Shown here: positions 8,619 to 15,506 of the stretch, piece after piece | Position numbering within the stretch: position 1 is the stretch's first letter | Layout: each line of letters starts with the position of its first letter | DNA from: JABDGC01 sp964449835 | GTDB lineage: Bacteria; Pseudomonadota; Gammaproteobacteria; DSM-16500 | DNA length: 37,510 nucleotides | NCBI GenBank assembly: GCA_964449835.1 | Contig: CAYVBZ010000013.1 | Coordinates: 1 to 37,510, forward strand | Reading direction: 5' to 3' | Program-made: the position numbers and the translations under genes | Notes under the pieces: model-generated | Databases searched by the model: none | Seen by the model: only the letters and a program-made list of their open reading frames with translations | What the model was told of the DNA's origin: nothing

Positions 8619-9593
8619 TTATAGTGAGAATATTTTTTGTATTTCTTTTTCAATATCGCTGGTCATTTTTTGGCGCTTTGTAGAATTTAAAAATCCGGAT
8701 TTAGATTGTGTCAGAAATTTTTTAGCAAGAATAATAATAAGCCCTATTCCTGTTAAAGCAAAAACAATGTGAGCAATAATATCCTGTGCTTTCCGATCTT
8801 CTCCCATTGATTTTTTGCCATTATTAATAACTCTGCTTATATCTTTGCTAGCAGTAGGTTTATCTTTATTCCCTAGAATAAAGCGATTAACTTCCTTATG
8901 TATTTTATTCGCTAGTCGAATAGCTTTCTCTCCTTTCACTAAATCGCCTTGTTTTTTTAAGCCTATTCCATATGTTCTTAACTTACTAATTTTTTCGAAT
9001 AAATTAACACCAAGTAAAAGATCTACTTGATCGGTATTGCCGGCGATAGTATAGATACGGACAGCTGCGTCCTGATTCGCGCCCTGTTCTAGGAGGGCCT
9101 TGACTTGATCGGTATGGCCGCCGATAGCATAGCCACNNNNNNNNNNNNNNNNNNNNNNNNNNNNNNNNNNNNNNNNNNNNNNNNNNNNNNNNNNNNNNNN
9201 NNNNNNNNNNNNNNNNNNNNNNNNNNNNNNNNNNNNGACTTGATCGGTATGGCCGCCGATAGCATAGCCACAGACAGCTGCGTCTTGCTTATCGCCCTGT
9301 TTTAGGTGGGCCTCGACTTGATCGGTATGGCCGCCGATAGCATAGCCATAGAGAGCATCGTCTCGATCAGCGCCATACACTATGAGGAATTTAACCGCTT
9401 TTTGATTATTTTCAATAGCTAATTGGCAAATGGGTGAAATAACAATGCTTTCTATTTTGTATCCTTCTATTTGGACTTCTTTAAGAACATCGATAGAGGA
9501 ACCATCTCTAATAGCTTCCCTTAGAGCTTCCCTTAGAGCGGGGCCATTTCTATTTTTTGCTGCGTCATAAATTTCTTGATAATGCGAAGGCAT
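8619..9593 (-). CDS. Ankyrin-like 26-residue repeat protein with C-terminal membrane anchor (interrupted by assembly gap)
   Basis: The N-terminus (about 80 residues) is helical and leads into ankyrin-like repeats whose unit is 26 residues, not the usual 33, each beginning GYAIGGHTDQV and continuing with a LL-x-QGA-type segment. Two units are visible on the N-terminal side of a 100-N gap and two on the C-terminal side, the last diverged (YTIAGNTDQV). A Lys-rich region follows, then one hydrophobic span (IVFALTGIGLIIILA) near residues 285-300 and a charged tail. The true repeat number is unknown. The ribosome site is weak. Such proteins often mediate protein-protein contacts, and in intracellular bacteria some are injected effectors; here that is inference. 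The gene sits just inside the left tRNA-Glu repeat. Confidence 0.7.
   Translation of the reverse strand: MPSHYQEIYDAAKNRNGPALREALREAIRDGSSIDVLKEVQIEGYKIESIVISPICQLAIENNQKAVKFLIVYGADRDDALYGYAIGGHTDQVEAHLKQGDKQDAAVCGYAIGGHTDQVXXXXXXXXXXXXXXXXXXXXXXXXXXXXXXXXXXGYAIGGHTDQVKALLEQGANQDAAVRIYTIAGNTDQVDLLLGVNLFEKISKLRTYGIGLKKQGDLVKGEKAIRLANKIHKEVNRFILGNKDKPTASKDISRVINNGKKSMGEDRKAQDIIAHIVFALTGIGLIIILAKKFLTQSKSGFLNSTKRQKMTSDIEKEIQKIFSL
9137..9236. other. Assembly gap of exactly 100 N inside the tandem repeats
   Basis: One hundred Ns, the usual placeholder for a gap of unknown size. Successive repeat units elsewhere in the gene are 78 bp apart, but the flanking units across the gap are 135 bp apart (9102 to 9237). 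The real missing length must therefore differ from 100, for example 43, 121 or 199 bp. Confidence 0.95.
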
Positions 9594-9835
9594 ATTTTTT
9601 CGAGTCTCGTTTTGTTCAAATTATTATAATAGCTAAATATTAAGGATAAATTAACAAAAATCGATCATTGCCTGGATGGCTCGTCTGGCAATTTGAGAAT
9701 TTTTATCACTGAACATGTTTTCGGATGGGCTTCAATAAAAGCAGGCTCCCTTTTGTATGGTATCAGTTATGCGGTTATTTGGCTGTTGGTGCTAAGGTAT
9801 CTGTACCGGAGAAATATTGTTCTTAAACTATGATT

Positions 9836-9869
9836 CCTACCCTTGATCTTAGAATTCGCCAAGGGTAGG
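9836..9869 (-). terminator. Perfect 10-bp inverted repeat downstream of the secreted-protein gene
   Basis: CCTACCCTTG (9836-9845) and CAAGGGTAGG (9860-9869) form a perfect stem with a 14-base loop, about 20 bases after the stop of the gene ending at 9891. No clear T run follows on the minus strand, so it may be a weak terminator or a 3'-end stabilising hairpin. The rest of 9594-9890 is AT-rich with no convincing gene. Confidence 0.35.
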
Positions 9870-9890
9870 GATAGGGTAGGGATGAAGTTT

Positions 9891-10352
9891 TTAACCTTGA
9901 ATGCCAAACCAGCCGCCTGTATCGCCGCCAGCCCAACAGCTGCGGTCATTGCAGGTTGCAATCTTCGTGTTACACAAGTCTTTAAAGCTTTGCTCAGTAC
10001 TGATATCAGAATATTCGAAGCCAGTCGGCTTGCAAATTCTGTTTTGGTAAGCACCATTAACGCGTATTTGACCATTTACATAAATATGATCACTAACACC
10101 ATAGACGCTATTGTTTGCAATATGCGAGTAGCAAGCGATGTAGCAACCAGGATTAGCTAGGTATTCGTTATTTGTCGGCAAAATGCGCGGCTCAAAGCCT
10201 TTGGCCGGATGATTAATGACGATGTTATCTTTGACGTAAACGGTGAAATTTTCTGGCAATAAGTACTCTGGCTGTTCATAGGCTTTTGTTGCAAGTGAAT
10301 AAGACAAAGCGAAGGAAAGCGCTAAGCTAGAGATTAATAGTTTTTGTAACAT
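9891..10352 (-). CDS. Small secreted protein with six cysteines
   Basis: A 153-residue protein. The ATG at 10352 is preferred over an upstream in-frame ATG (10370) because GAGGAG lies eight bases before it. It starts with a clear Sec signal peptide (KLLISSLALSFALSYSLA) with a likely cleavage after ATKA. The mature part has six Cys in spaced groups (GCYIAC, one near NRIC, one near KDLC, and CNDRSC), which would suit three disulfides in the periplasm or outside the cell, and a Gly/Trp-rich C-terminus (GGDTGGWFGIQG). I do not recognise the family. It is divergent from the peptide operon and shares the 10353-10626 upstream region with it, so joint control is possible. Confidence 0.7.
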   Translation of the reverse strand: MLQKLLISSLALSFALSYSLATKAYEQPEYLLPENFTVYVKDNIVINHPAKGFEPRILPTNNEYLANPGCYIACYSHIANNSVYGVSDHIYVNGQIRVNGAYQNRICKPTGFEYSDISTEQSFKDLCNTKIATCNDRSCWAGGDTGGWFGIQG

Positions 10353-10422
10353 TCCTTTTTCTCCTCTCATAATGATGAACCAAAAGATAATCGCAGGTAA
10401 GATACCATAATGATAGAATTTT

Positions 10423-10448
10423 AGATAAATAAAATGATTTTTTTATCT
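10423..10448. promoter_or_regulatory. AT-rich palindrome between divergent genes, possible operator
   Basis: AGATAAA (10423-10429) and TTTATCT (10442-10448) form a perfect 7-bp inverted repeat, with additional AAAT/ATTT pairing inside. It ends six bases upstream of the candidate -35 of the plus-strand operon and also lies in the leader side of the divergent secreted-protein gene. A role as a regulator site is inferred. Confidence 0.3.
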
Positions 10449-10454
10449 ACCCTC

Positions 10455-10482
10455 TTGACAGCAATTAAAAAACATTTATCAT
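10455..10482 (+). promoter_or_regulatory. Candidate promoter of the ATP-grasp peptide operon
   Basis: A perfect -35 TTGACA (10455-10460), 16-bp spacer and -10 TATCAT (10477-10482). Transcription from about 10489 would give a leader of about 135 nt before the ATG at 10627. No other promoter-like site of similar quality lies before the operon. Confidence 0.5.
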
Positions 10483-10626
10483 TGAGAAAAGTAATGCTAG
10501 CATAGTCAGTAACTTCTCTTCAATCAAGCCCCCTCTCTTTAATCAAATCTATTGGTAGTGAAATTTATATCTCATTCGGGGAATAAGCCCCAGGCCAGTT
10601 TTAAAAATATTTTTTTCGGGATTTAT

Positions 10627-11136
10627 ATGGATATTATTAGTTTTGATATCAATATCCCTGCTTATGATAGGGAAAATAATGGCTTAGCCGTGAGGCTCAC
10701 GGTGAAGGTCAGGTCAGGCTGTTTTAACCAAACTGTCGCAAAAGGGCGAGTCGCAGAAGCTTTGAAAAAAAATTATAAGCGTTGTATTGAAATAATGACA
10801 TCGTTGAAAAAATCATGGGGCTGTTTGGAAAAGGTCAGTTACATTTTAGAGTGCGAAAGAAATGAAGTGATAGTGAGAGATGCTAAAAGTTCAAGTATGG
10901 CTATCTGCATTGTTTTAATTAATATATCGAGAACGCTAAATCTCAAATCATCAATTATGAGTTTGTCAGGCACAGGAATTTTAAGGGCCGACGGCTCATT
11001 TAATCATTCAAGTCTAGAAGAAAAAAAATATATTGCTGCAAAGAAAAGCATTCCTAATTTAAAAAAATTTATTACGCCTACAGACTGTAAAAACCTTTTC
11101 GAGCTCGAAGATTTAATAGATAAACTTTGTCAATAA
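10627..11136 (+). CDS. Stand-alone Lon-type (S16) serine protease domain protein
   Basis: A 169-residue protein. The frame can be extended to a TTG at 10552, but that has no ribosome site; the ATG at 10627 has a weak GGGA. The C-terminal half follows the Lon proteolytic domain. Ser90 lies in KSSSMAI, where Lon has GPSAGIA. A later segment, SGTGILRADGSFNHSSLEEKKYIAA in outline, matches Lon's TGEI-LRG-VLPIGGLKEKLLAA and places a Lys at 133. The Ser-Lys distance of 43 residues equals that of the E. coli Lon dyad (S679/K722), though the flanking glycines are not kept. No ATPase or substrate-binding domain is present. It opens the operon, and its stop codon overlaps the next gene's AAGGAGG. A peptide-processing role is inferred. 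Confidence 0.6.
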   Translation: MDIISFDINIPAYDRENNGLAVRLTVKVRSGCFNQTVAKGRVAEALKKNYKRCIEIMTSLKKSWGCLEKVSYILECERNEVIVRDAKSSSMAICIVLINISRTLNLKSSIMSLSGTGILRADGSFNHSSLEEKKYIAAKKSIPNLKKFITPTDCKNLFELEDLIDKLCQ

Positions 11137-11146
11137 GGAGGAAAAA

Positions 11147-11692
11147 ATGAAAGTAAATAGCAAAAAATGGTTAACGGCGTTATTGCTGATGGGGGGTGTT
11201 GCATCTGCAAATGCCGATATTTGTACTATTGTTCCGGGGAATGTTGTCTGCGGCCCGGGAACTGTGAACAGCTTGAATGGCAATGGAATGGTGACTGTCA
11301 ATGGAACAACGGTATTGGGCGCCACACATGTCAATGGCTTATTAAACGCGGAAGATGCCAATTTTTCTTATCTCAATATTAATGGAAGCGCCAAGTTAGT
11401 TCAATGTACGGTGAATGATCAGGCCAGTATCAAAGGACACTTGTCATCTTCCTCATCGAAATTTGAAAAATCACTAGAAGTTTTTTCATCTGAGACAAGG
11501 TTTATTAACAGTAAAATAGGCCAGAATTTGCGCGTGGGGCATACCGAATCCCGTAAGCAAGTAGTTTTCCTGGACAATTTTTCAGAGGTAACTGGGGACG
11601 TCATTTTTGATGATGGTGAAGGAGAAGTTATTCTCAGGGGCCAATCAAAAATTGGAGGCAAAGTCATTGGTGGAAATACAACTTTTAAATAA
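11147..11692 (+). CDS. Secreted beta-repeat (bactofilin/beta-helix-like) protein
   Basis: A 181-residue protein with a strong ribosome site (AAGGAGG five bases before the ATG). It begins with a signal peptide (KKWLTALLLMGGVASANA, probable cleavage after ANA). The mature chain is rich in short beta-type repeats with regularly spaced Gly, Asn and Val, such as VNGTTVLGATHVNG, LNINGSAKL and ASIKGHL, ending DGEGEVILRGQSKIGGKVIGG. This is the pattern of right-handed beta-helix or bactofilin-like polymer-forming domains. Three Cys are present, two near the mature N-terminus. It sits 10 bases after the Lon-like gene and 15 bases before the peptide gene. Its role could be a periplasmic partner, scaffold or receptor of the peptide; the sequence does not decide. 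Family assignment is tentative. Confidence 0.6.
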   Translation: MKVNSKKWLTALLLMGGVASANADICTIVPGNVVCGPGTVNSLNGNGMVTVNGTTVLGATHVNGLLNAEDANFSYLNINGSAKLVQCTVNDQASIKGHLSSSSSKFEKSLEVFSSETRFINSKIGQNLRVGHTESRKQVVFLDNFSEVTGDVIFDDGEGEVILRGQSKIGGKVIGGNTTFK

Positions 11693-11707
11693 CATGAGGA
11701 CTTTAAA

Positions 11708-11881
11708 ATGAATAAACAAAGTGATTCAACAAGTTTAGTTGAAATATTTTTTGGTATATACAGCGATGGTAAGGAGGGAGGAAGTGATGGCAAAGAAGGT
11801 AGTAAAGACGGCGGACGTGATAGCTTCTTCGTACTTCCTGCATCCCACCATGGCGTAAATCAAATTGATTATCAATTCTAG
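11708..11881 (+). CDS. Candidate RiPP (graspetide-like) precursor peptide with three heptad repeats
   Basis: A 57-residue ORF with GAGGA seven bases before its ATG. Residues 1-18 look like a leader with a short amphipathic segment (SLVEIFFGIY). Residues 19-39 are three tandem heptads: SDGKEGG, SDGKEGS, KDGGRDS. They carry Asp/Glu acceptors beside Ser and Lys donors, as needed for ester or amide side-chain cross-links made by ATP-grasp ligases. A conserved-looking tail follows (FFVLPASHHGVNQIDYQF). The gene overlaps the next one by 17 bases and sits in front of two ATP-grasp-type genes, the usual place for a graspetide precursor. The ORF is short and could be chance, but ribosome site, composition and position all agree. 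No signal peptide is present. Confidence 0.65.
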   Translation: MNKQSDSTSLVEIFFGIYSDGKEGGSDGKEGSKDGGRDSFFVLPASHHGVNQIDYQF

Positions 11882-12743
11882 TTACACAAAAAAACAAAAA
11901 ATAGTAATTGTCTCGCACTCAAAAGGCGAGACAATTACGAGGTTTTTAATAAATAATAAAAAAAAATTTAAAGGAAATATTTCAGTTTTAACCTTGCAAG
12001 ACCTTGTGTTCCATTGCGAGATTTTTGACGAAGTCAACGATATTGATACGCGTATTAACTGGCAAGCTGAAGGAGGTATGCAAATATCAAATAAGGATTA
12101 TTTTCTTTTAAATCGAGTCCTATATGTTCCAGATAATCTTTTTAACGATTTTGCTGAAGAGGACCGGTCTTATGCTAAACGTGAGATTGAGGCATATTTG
12201 GGGTTTTCTTTTAATGCATTTAAGGGTATTGGGAATAAGTCGGCTACCGGCGCCTGTGTGGATAGTTTGTCGCTGCCCCGGCAATGGAATAAAATATCAA
12301 ACCGGCTAAAAATAAAAGTTCCCCATTATTATTGGGGGCCTGCGCAACGCCTCAGTATACCTAAAAACGCTAATTTAGTTTATTCAGACATCCACAATTA
12401 TTTAACTTGGACAGTAAATCAAAATCTAAACAATCAAAAGCATATATTTTGTTTTGAAAAACCGCTAGGTAGTCCAGTTTTCATTTTATCAATCGGAAAT
12501 AAGCAACTGCTTACCTCCGATATTAGGGTATGCAAAGAGCAAGAGGCCGTGCTTAAAGCATTAGCGAAAAGCATAAATAAATATTTTAACCATTTTATTT
12601 CAGAAATATTGGTTTTTGTGAATGGTTCAGAGCTTGTTTTTGGCTGTATTAACCCGGAAGTGATTAGATCAAATAAAAATGAAAATCTTGATAATTTTAT
12701 TTATTCACATTTAGTAAGCGAGTTTTTTCAATGGGTCAATTAG
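11865..12743 (+). CDS. Degenerate ATP-grasp-like protein, probable partner of the adjacent ligase
   Basis: A 292-residue protein. No ATG is available near the front. The TTG at 11865, inside the end of the peptide gene, is the only sensible start and implies translational coupling. The N-terminus begins with a Rossmann-like strand (KIVIVSHSKGE) and resembles the pre-ATP-grasp domain of RimK/MdnC-like enzymes, including an Arg- and Tyr-bearing block about residues 60-115. The C-terminus has VFVNGSELVFGCINPEV, which parallels the ATP-grasp ending D-...-LEANP, but the metal-binding Glu is lost (FGCINP, Asn263 kept) and no clear nucleotide-binding Lys is seen. It is probably inactive or a substrate-binding subunit. 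This assignment is by weak similarity and could be wrong. Confidence 0.5.
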   Translation: MIINSSYTKKQKIVIVSHSKGETITRFLINNKKKFKGNISVLTLQDLVFHCEIFDEVNDIDTRINWQAEGGMQISNKDYFLLNRVLYVPDNLFNDFAEEDRSYAKREIEAYLGFSFNAFKGIGNKSATGACVDSLSLPRQWNKISNRLKIKVPHYYWGPAQRLSIPKNANLVYSDIHNYLTWTVNQNLNNQKHIFCFEKPLGSPVFILSIGNKQLLTSDIRVCKEQEAVLKALAKSINKYFNHFISEILVFVNGSELVFGCINPEVIRSNKNENLDNFIYSHLVSEFFQWVN

Positions 12744-13765
12744 GGACATTTATTAGAAAGAAATTTCGCCCTGAGGTTTCTGGAGGGAAATTAGACAGTG
12801 GGCACAAAACGCTTTTTTATTTAGAGCATGATGTCGATGTTGTTGAGCCCACCTTAAGCGTTAAAGCTATTTGTTTCGGCCCTAAAAGTGATAATGTGCT
12901 GATCAATTTGGAGCATGCAATTCGTCGTGAGGACCAGGTTTATATTTTTTATTATGAAGATATTCACGTTAAATGGTCTTATGTGAATGACAATGACGGT
13001 AGTTATTTCTTATATAAAAAAAATCATGAAGAACAGTATAAAATTAAATCTGCAAACCTGTATATCAGGGGTGTTTCCATTGAGCCCAATGATTCTTATT
13101 GGCCTATTTTAGGAGACTTTTTTAATTTTGTTGGTTTATGGGCTGGATTTGTTCTTTGCTCACCTGAAAAGCAAATGACAAATGAGTCGAAGCTATTTCA
13201 GTTAAATAATAGCCTAAGGACCGCTGCTCAAACGCGGAGCCAGATTTCGTTAGGAAAAAGCTACGTTGTGAAAGGAAGAAGAAGTTATAATTTATTAAAT
13301 CATGACAAATCATTTATTGTTAAATCTCTCTCTGGTGTTCGGTCTATCGTTGTTGATGAATGCGATTACAAAGCATGGGACCTTAATGATATAAGCAATG
13401 TTCCAGTTTTATTTCAAGAAAAAGTAGTTGGAAACGATGTCAGGGCCCATGTGGTCGACACTCACATTTTTGCAAAAAAATCAAATGCGAAACTTAAAAT
13501 TGATTATCGCTATGATCAAAATTTTTTCAAGCTGACAGATCTTAAAAATATAAGCCCTGTACTGAAAAATTTCTGCCTCGCAGTAGCTAAAGAAGAAGAC
13601 AATGAATTACTAGGCATCGATTTTATTCAAACAGAAAGCGGATATGTTGTCTTAGAAGCAAATCCCTCTCCAGGGTGGTCGGCATATCATCCTTATAATG
13701 GCATTGACGAGGAGCCATTAATCATGGATTTGTTAAGGGTCTTAAAAAATGACCAATTTCTTTAA
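12731..13765 (+). CDS. ATP-grasp peptide ligase, RimK/graspetide-synthetase-like
   Basis: A 344-residue protein overlapping the previous gene by 13 bases. The C-terminal two thirds are a recognisable ATP-grasp fold: Lys198 in FIVKSLSG (nucleotide phosphate binding), Q229-E230 in LFQEKVVG (adenine hinge), R238 in NDVRAHVVD, D258-Y259-R260, and the metal ligands D297 in GIDF, E309 and N311 in LEANPSPGW. DYR and LEANP-type motifs are shared with graspetide ligases such as MdnC/MvdD and with RimK. Such enzymes activate Asp or Glu side chains as acyl phosphates and join them to Ser/Thr (ester) or Lys (amide). The N-terminal about 110 residues differ from typical members. Its place directly after the repeat peptide supports that peptide as substrate. 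It is soluble, with no signal peptide. Confidence 0.75.
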   Translation: MGQLGTFIRKKFRPEVSGGKLDSGHKTLFYLEHDVDVVEPTLSVKAICFGPKSDNVLINLEHAIRREDQVYIFYYEDIHVKWSYVNDNDGSYFLYKKNHEEQYKIKSANLYIRGVSIEPNDSYWPILGDFFNFVGLWAGFVLCSPEKQMTNESKLFQLNNSLRTAAQTRSQISLGKSYVVKGRRSYNLLNHDKSFIVKSLSGVRSIVVDECDYKAWDLNDISNVPVLFQEKVVGNDVRAHVVDTHIFAKKSNAKLKIDYRYDQNFFKLTDLKNISPVLKNFCLAVAKEEDNELLGIDFIQTESGYVVLEANPSPGWSAYHPYNGIDEEPLIMDLLRVLKNDQFL

Positions 13766-15362
13766 TATCAGAAAACTGAAATGGATTTTATCCCTTATTG
13801 TTCTCGTGAAACATGCACTCTGGGCGTTGTTCTTTTTTTTGCAAGGCAGGGCCATTGAAATTGCGGTTGAAAAAAACAGCATCCTAAAAAGCCTGATTAT
13901 TTCACTGCTTGGATATATAATGGTTAAAGTGCTATTGATGCTGGCCGATATTTATGTAAAATATATATCTGAATATTATAAAAATATAGAGCTTCAGCGG
14001 CAGTGGAAAAATTTCTTACCCAGAAGTATTTACAAGGACAATCAAGAAAATAAAAATAATATTAATGTTCTATTTTTTGATTATTTTCCTAAGTTATTCG
14101 ACCTTGATCTTGAAATTCTAATCAATAACCTGTCCATTTTTTTTGTTTTATCCTTGACTGTTATTGTTTTTATGTATACTGGACTGTCAATTGGAGTTGC
14201 AGCTTTATTAATTGTTTTTTTACTTAACTACTATAGCAAAAACATTTGGGTAAAAAAAATAGATGATGCCCGAAAGGAAACAGATAATGAAAAAATAAAA
14301 ATACTAAACTGGGTGAGTCAATATTTATTGTCATTTAGAGAGATTTCTAAGAATTGGCATGATTTATCGCGATCTTCTTGGCATACTGACATGTATCGGC
14401 AATATTTTTTCGCAGCAAAAAATCTTAATTTATTTTACTTATATCGTGATTTATTGGCACAGGCCTTGGTTGAGTTTCCCTATTTATTGTATACAGCGCT
14501 AATGATTGTTGGCGTGTATTATAATCATTTGTCCTTGTCTCGCCTTTTTGTCTGGATTGGGTCCAGCCATTTTATGATAAATTCTTCGAATGCTTATTTG
14601 GAAAACAAAGTCAAAAAAAAGCAGTTTACGGCTTTGAGTGGGCAAATCAGAAACATTTTGAGTTTATTTAAAGAACTTAAACCAAAGCTGTCCGTCCAAC
14701 CCACTAAAGATGAAAATTTAATGTCAGAAGTGACGATGAGAGATGGCGTAAATAATCAATTATCACTAGCGCCAGGTTTGTATCATATCGAAGGTCAAAA
14801 TGCTTCAGGAAAATCAACCTTAATTAATATTTTTTTAGGCTTCGAGCGCCGAGACTACGATTTTAAAAACAGTAATCTAAAACAACTTGTTGCTACAACA
14901 ACGGCCAAAAAAACGCGCGTCATTGAAAGAGAAGTTGTAGTTTTTGATTGTTTTAATGAATTTAACAATCAAGTCTGCGGCCCCGGCGCAACGAAAGAGA
15001 ATTGGCGTTCTAAGATAAACCAGGCAACCCATGAACTGCTCCCCCCTGATTTGGCTGCCGAATGGATGAAGATTTTTATGTCCCTTGAGCAGGCGTTTTT
15101 CTGTCGAAAGGAAAAGGGCTTATCTTCAGGCGAGAAAATTCTACTGTCAATGATGCGATTTTTTTATTCATGGAATAATGAAGTTAACTTGTTGATCATT
15201 GACGAATGCGATGCCTTTTTTGATTCTGAAAAAAGAAAACTATTTTTTCAGTCTATTCAAATAATCGCTAATCATTTGGCAGTATTTATTACTAGCCATG
15301 GTCCTTTATTTAAAAATGCAGAAAATAACTTACAAAAGTGGACGGATTGCATCAATCTTTGA
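13749..15362 (+). CDS. ABC exporter half-transporter (membrane plus ATPase domain) of the peptide operon
   Basis: A 537-residue protein starting 17 bases inside the ligase gene, with AAGGGT ahead of its ATG. Residues about 10-300 hold hydrophobic membrane segments (near 12-32, 45-68, 125-165 and 240-262). The C-terminus is a short ABC ATPase: Walker A GQNASGKST (about 347-355), signature LSSGEK (about 457, canonical LSGGQ), Walker B LLIIDECD (about 480), and a switch His in ITSHG (about 516). No C39 peptidase domain is fused, so any leader removal needs another protease; the Lon-like protein of the same operon is a candidate. The D-loop region (DECDAFFDSEK) is unusual against DEPTSALD. It probably works as a homodimer exporting the modified peptide, inferred from context. 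Confidence 0.8.
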   Translation: MTNFFNIRKLKWILSLIVLVKHALWALFFFLQGRAIEIAVEKNSILKSLIISLLGYIMVKVLLMLADIYVKYISEYYKNIELQRQWKNFLPRSIYKDNQENKNNINVLFFDYFPKLFDLDLEILINNLSIFFVLSLTVIVFMYTGLSIGVAALLIVFLLNYYSKNIWVKKIDDARKETDNEKIKILNWVSQYLLSFREISKNWHDLSRSSWHTDMYRQYFFAAKNLNLFYLYRDLLAQALVEFPYLLYTALMIVGVYYNHLSLSRLFVWIGSSHFMINSSNAYLENKVKKKQFTALSGQIRNILSLFKELKPKLSVQPTKDENLMSEVTMRDGVNNQLSLAPGLYHIEGQNASGKSTLINIFLGFERRDYDFKNSNLKQLVATTTAKKTRVIEREVVVFDCFNEFNNQVCGPGATKENWRSKINQATHELLPPDLAAEWMKIFMSLEQAFFCRKEKGLSSGEKILLSMMRFFYSWNNEVNLLIIDECDAFFDSEKRKLFFQSIQIIANHLAVFITSHGPLFKNAENNLQKWTDCINL

Positions 15363-15444
15363 CATTTTATTGAGTTGTAAAGCGACTTTTTAGCAGTATT
15401 ATTTTAATCACATTTATGGTGCAATGAGGGTCTTTGGGGAAGCT

Positions 15445-15471
15445 TCTCACGGCGGTAACACGGGTTTGAGT
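15445..15471 (+). repeat. 3'-half remnant of tRNA-Glu, right copy
   Basis: It matches 8536-8562 at 26 of 27 bases in the same orientation: anticodon-loop end, GGCGG stem, TAACA and the start of the T-arm. The T-loop reads TTTGAGT and the 3' T-stem is short by one base (CCG, then an A/T run), so it is more decayed than the left copy. No 5' tRNA half precedes it. The 15363-15506 gap otherwise holds only a weak stem with a TTTTT run near 15381-15396 as a possible terminator. Confidence 0.6.
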
Positions 15472-15506
15472 CCGATTTTTTTAAAAAACTTTAAAATGGA
15501 GAATAT

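Larger units (their letters stand above)
8536..15471. mobile_element. Candidate genomic island between two tRNA-Glu 3' repeats
   Basis: A segment of about 6.9 kb bounded by direct 27-base repeats of tRNA-Glu 3' sequence. It is visibly AT-richer than the kdp and pterin regions and holds lineage-restricted-looking genes: ankyrin-like repeat protein, secreted protein, and the ATP-grasp/ABC peptide operon. No integrase, transposase or intact tRNA lies inside, so it would be a remnant or a mobilised passenger. The boundaries are inferred. Confidence 0.4.

Noticed and set aside
9089..9305. Short open frames containing MAMLSAAIPIK or MIGMAADSIA on either strand
   Set aside because: They are out-of-frame readings of the 78-bp tandem repeats and the N gap.
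9767..10160. Open frames in 9767-10075 (minus) and 9843-10160 (plus)
   Set aside because: They overlap the signal-peptide gene at 9891-10352 and show no ribosome site or protein-like composition.
8563..15444. An integrase or transposase for the island
   Set aside because: All sizeable frames between the tRNA repeats were read, and none has recombinase or DDE motifs.
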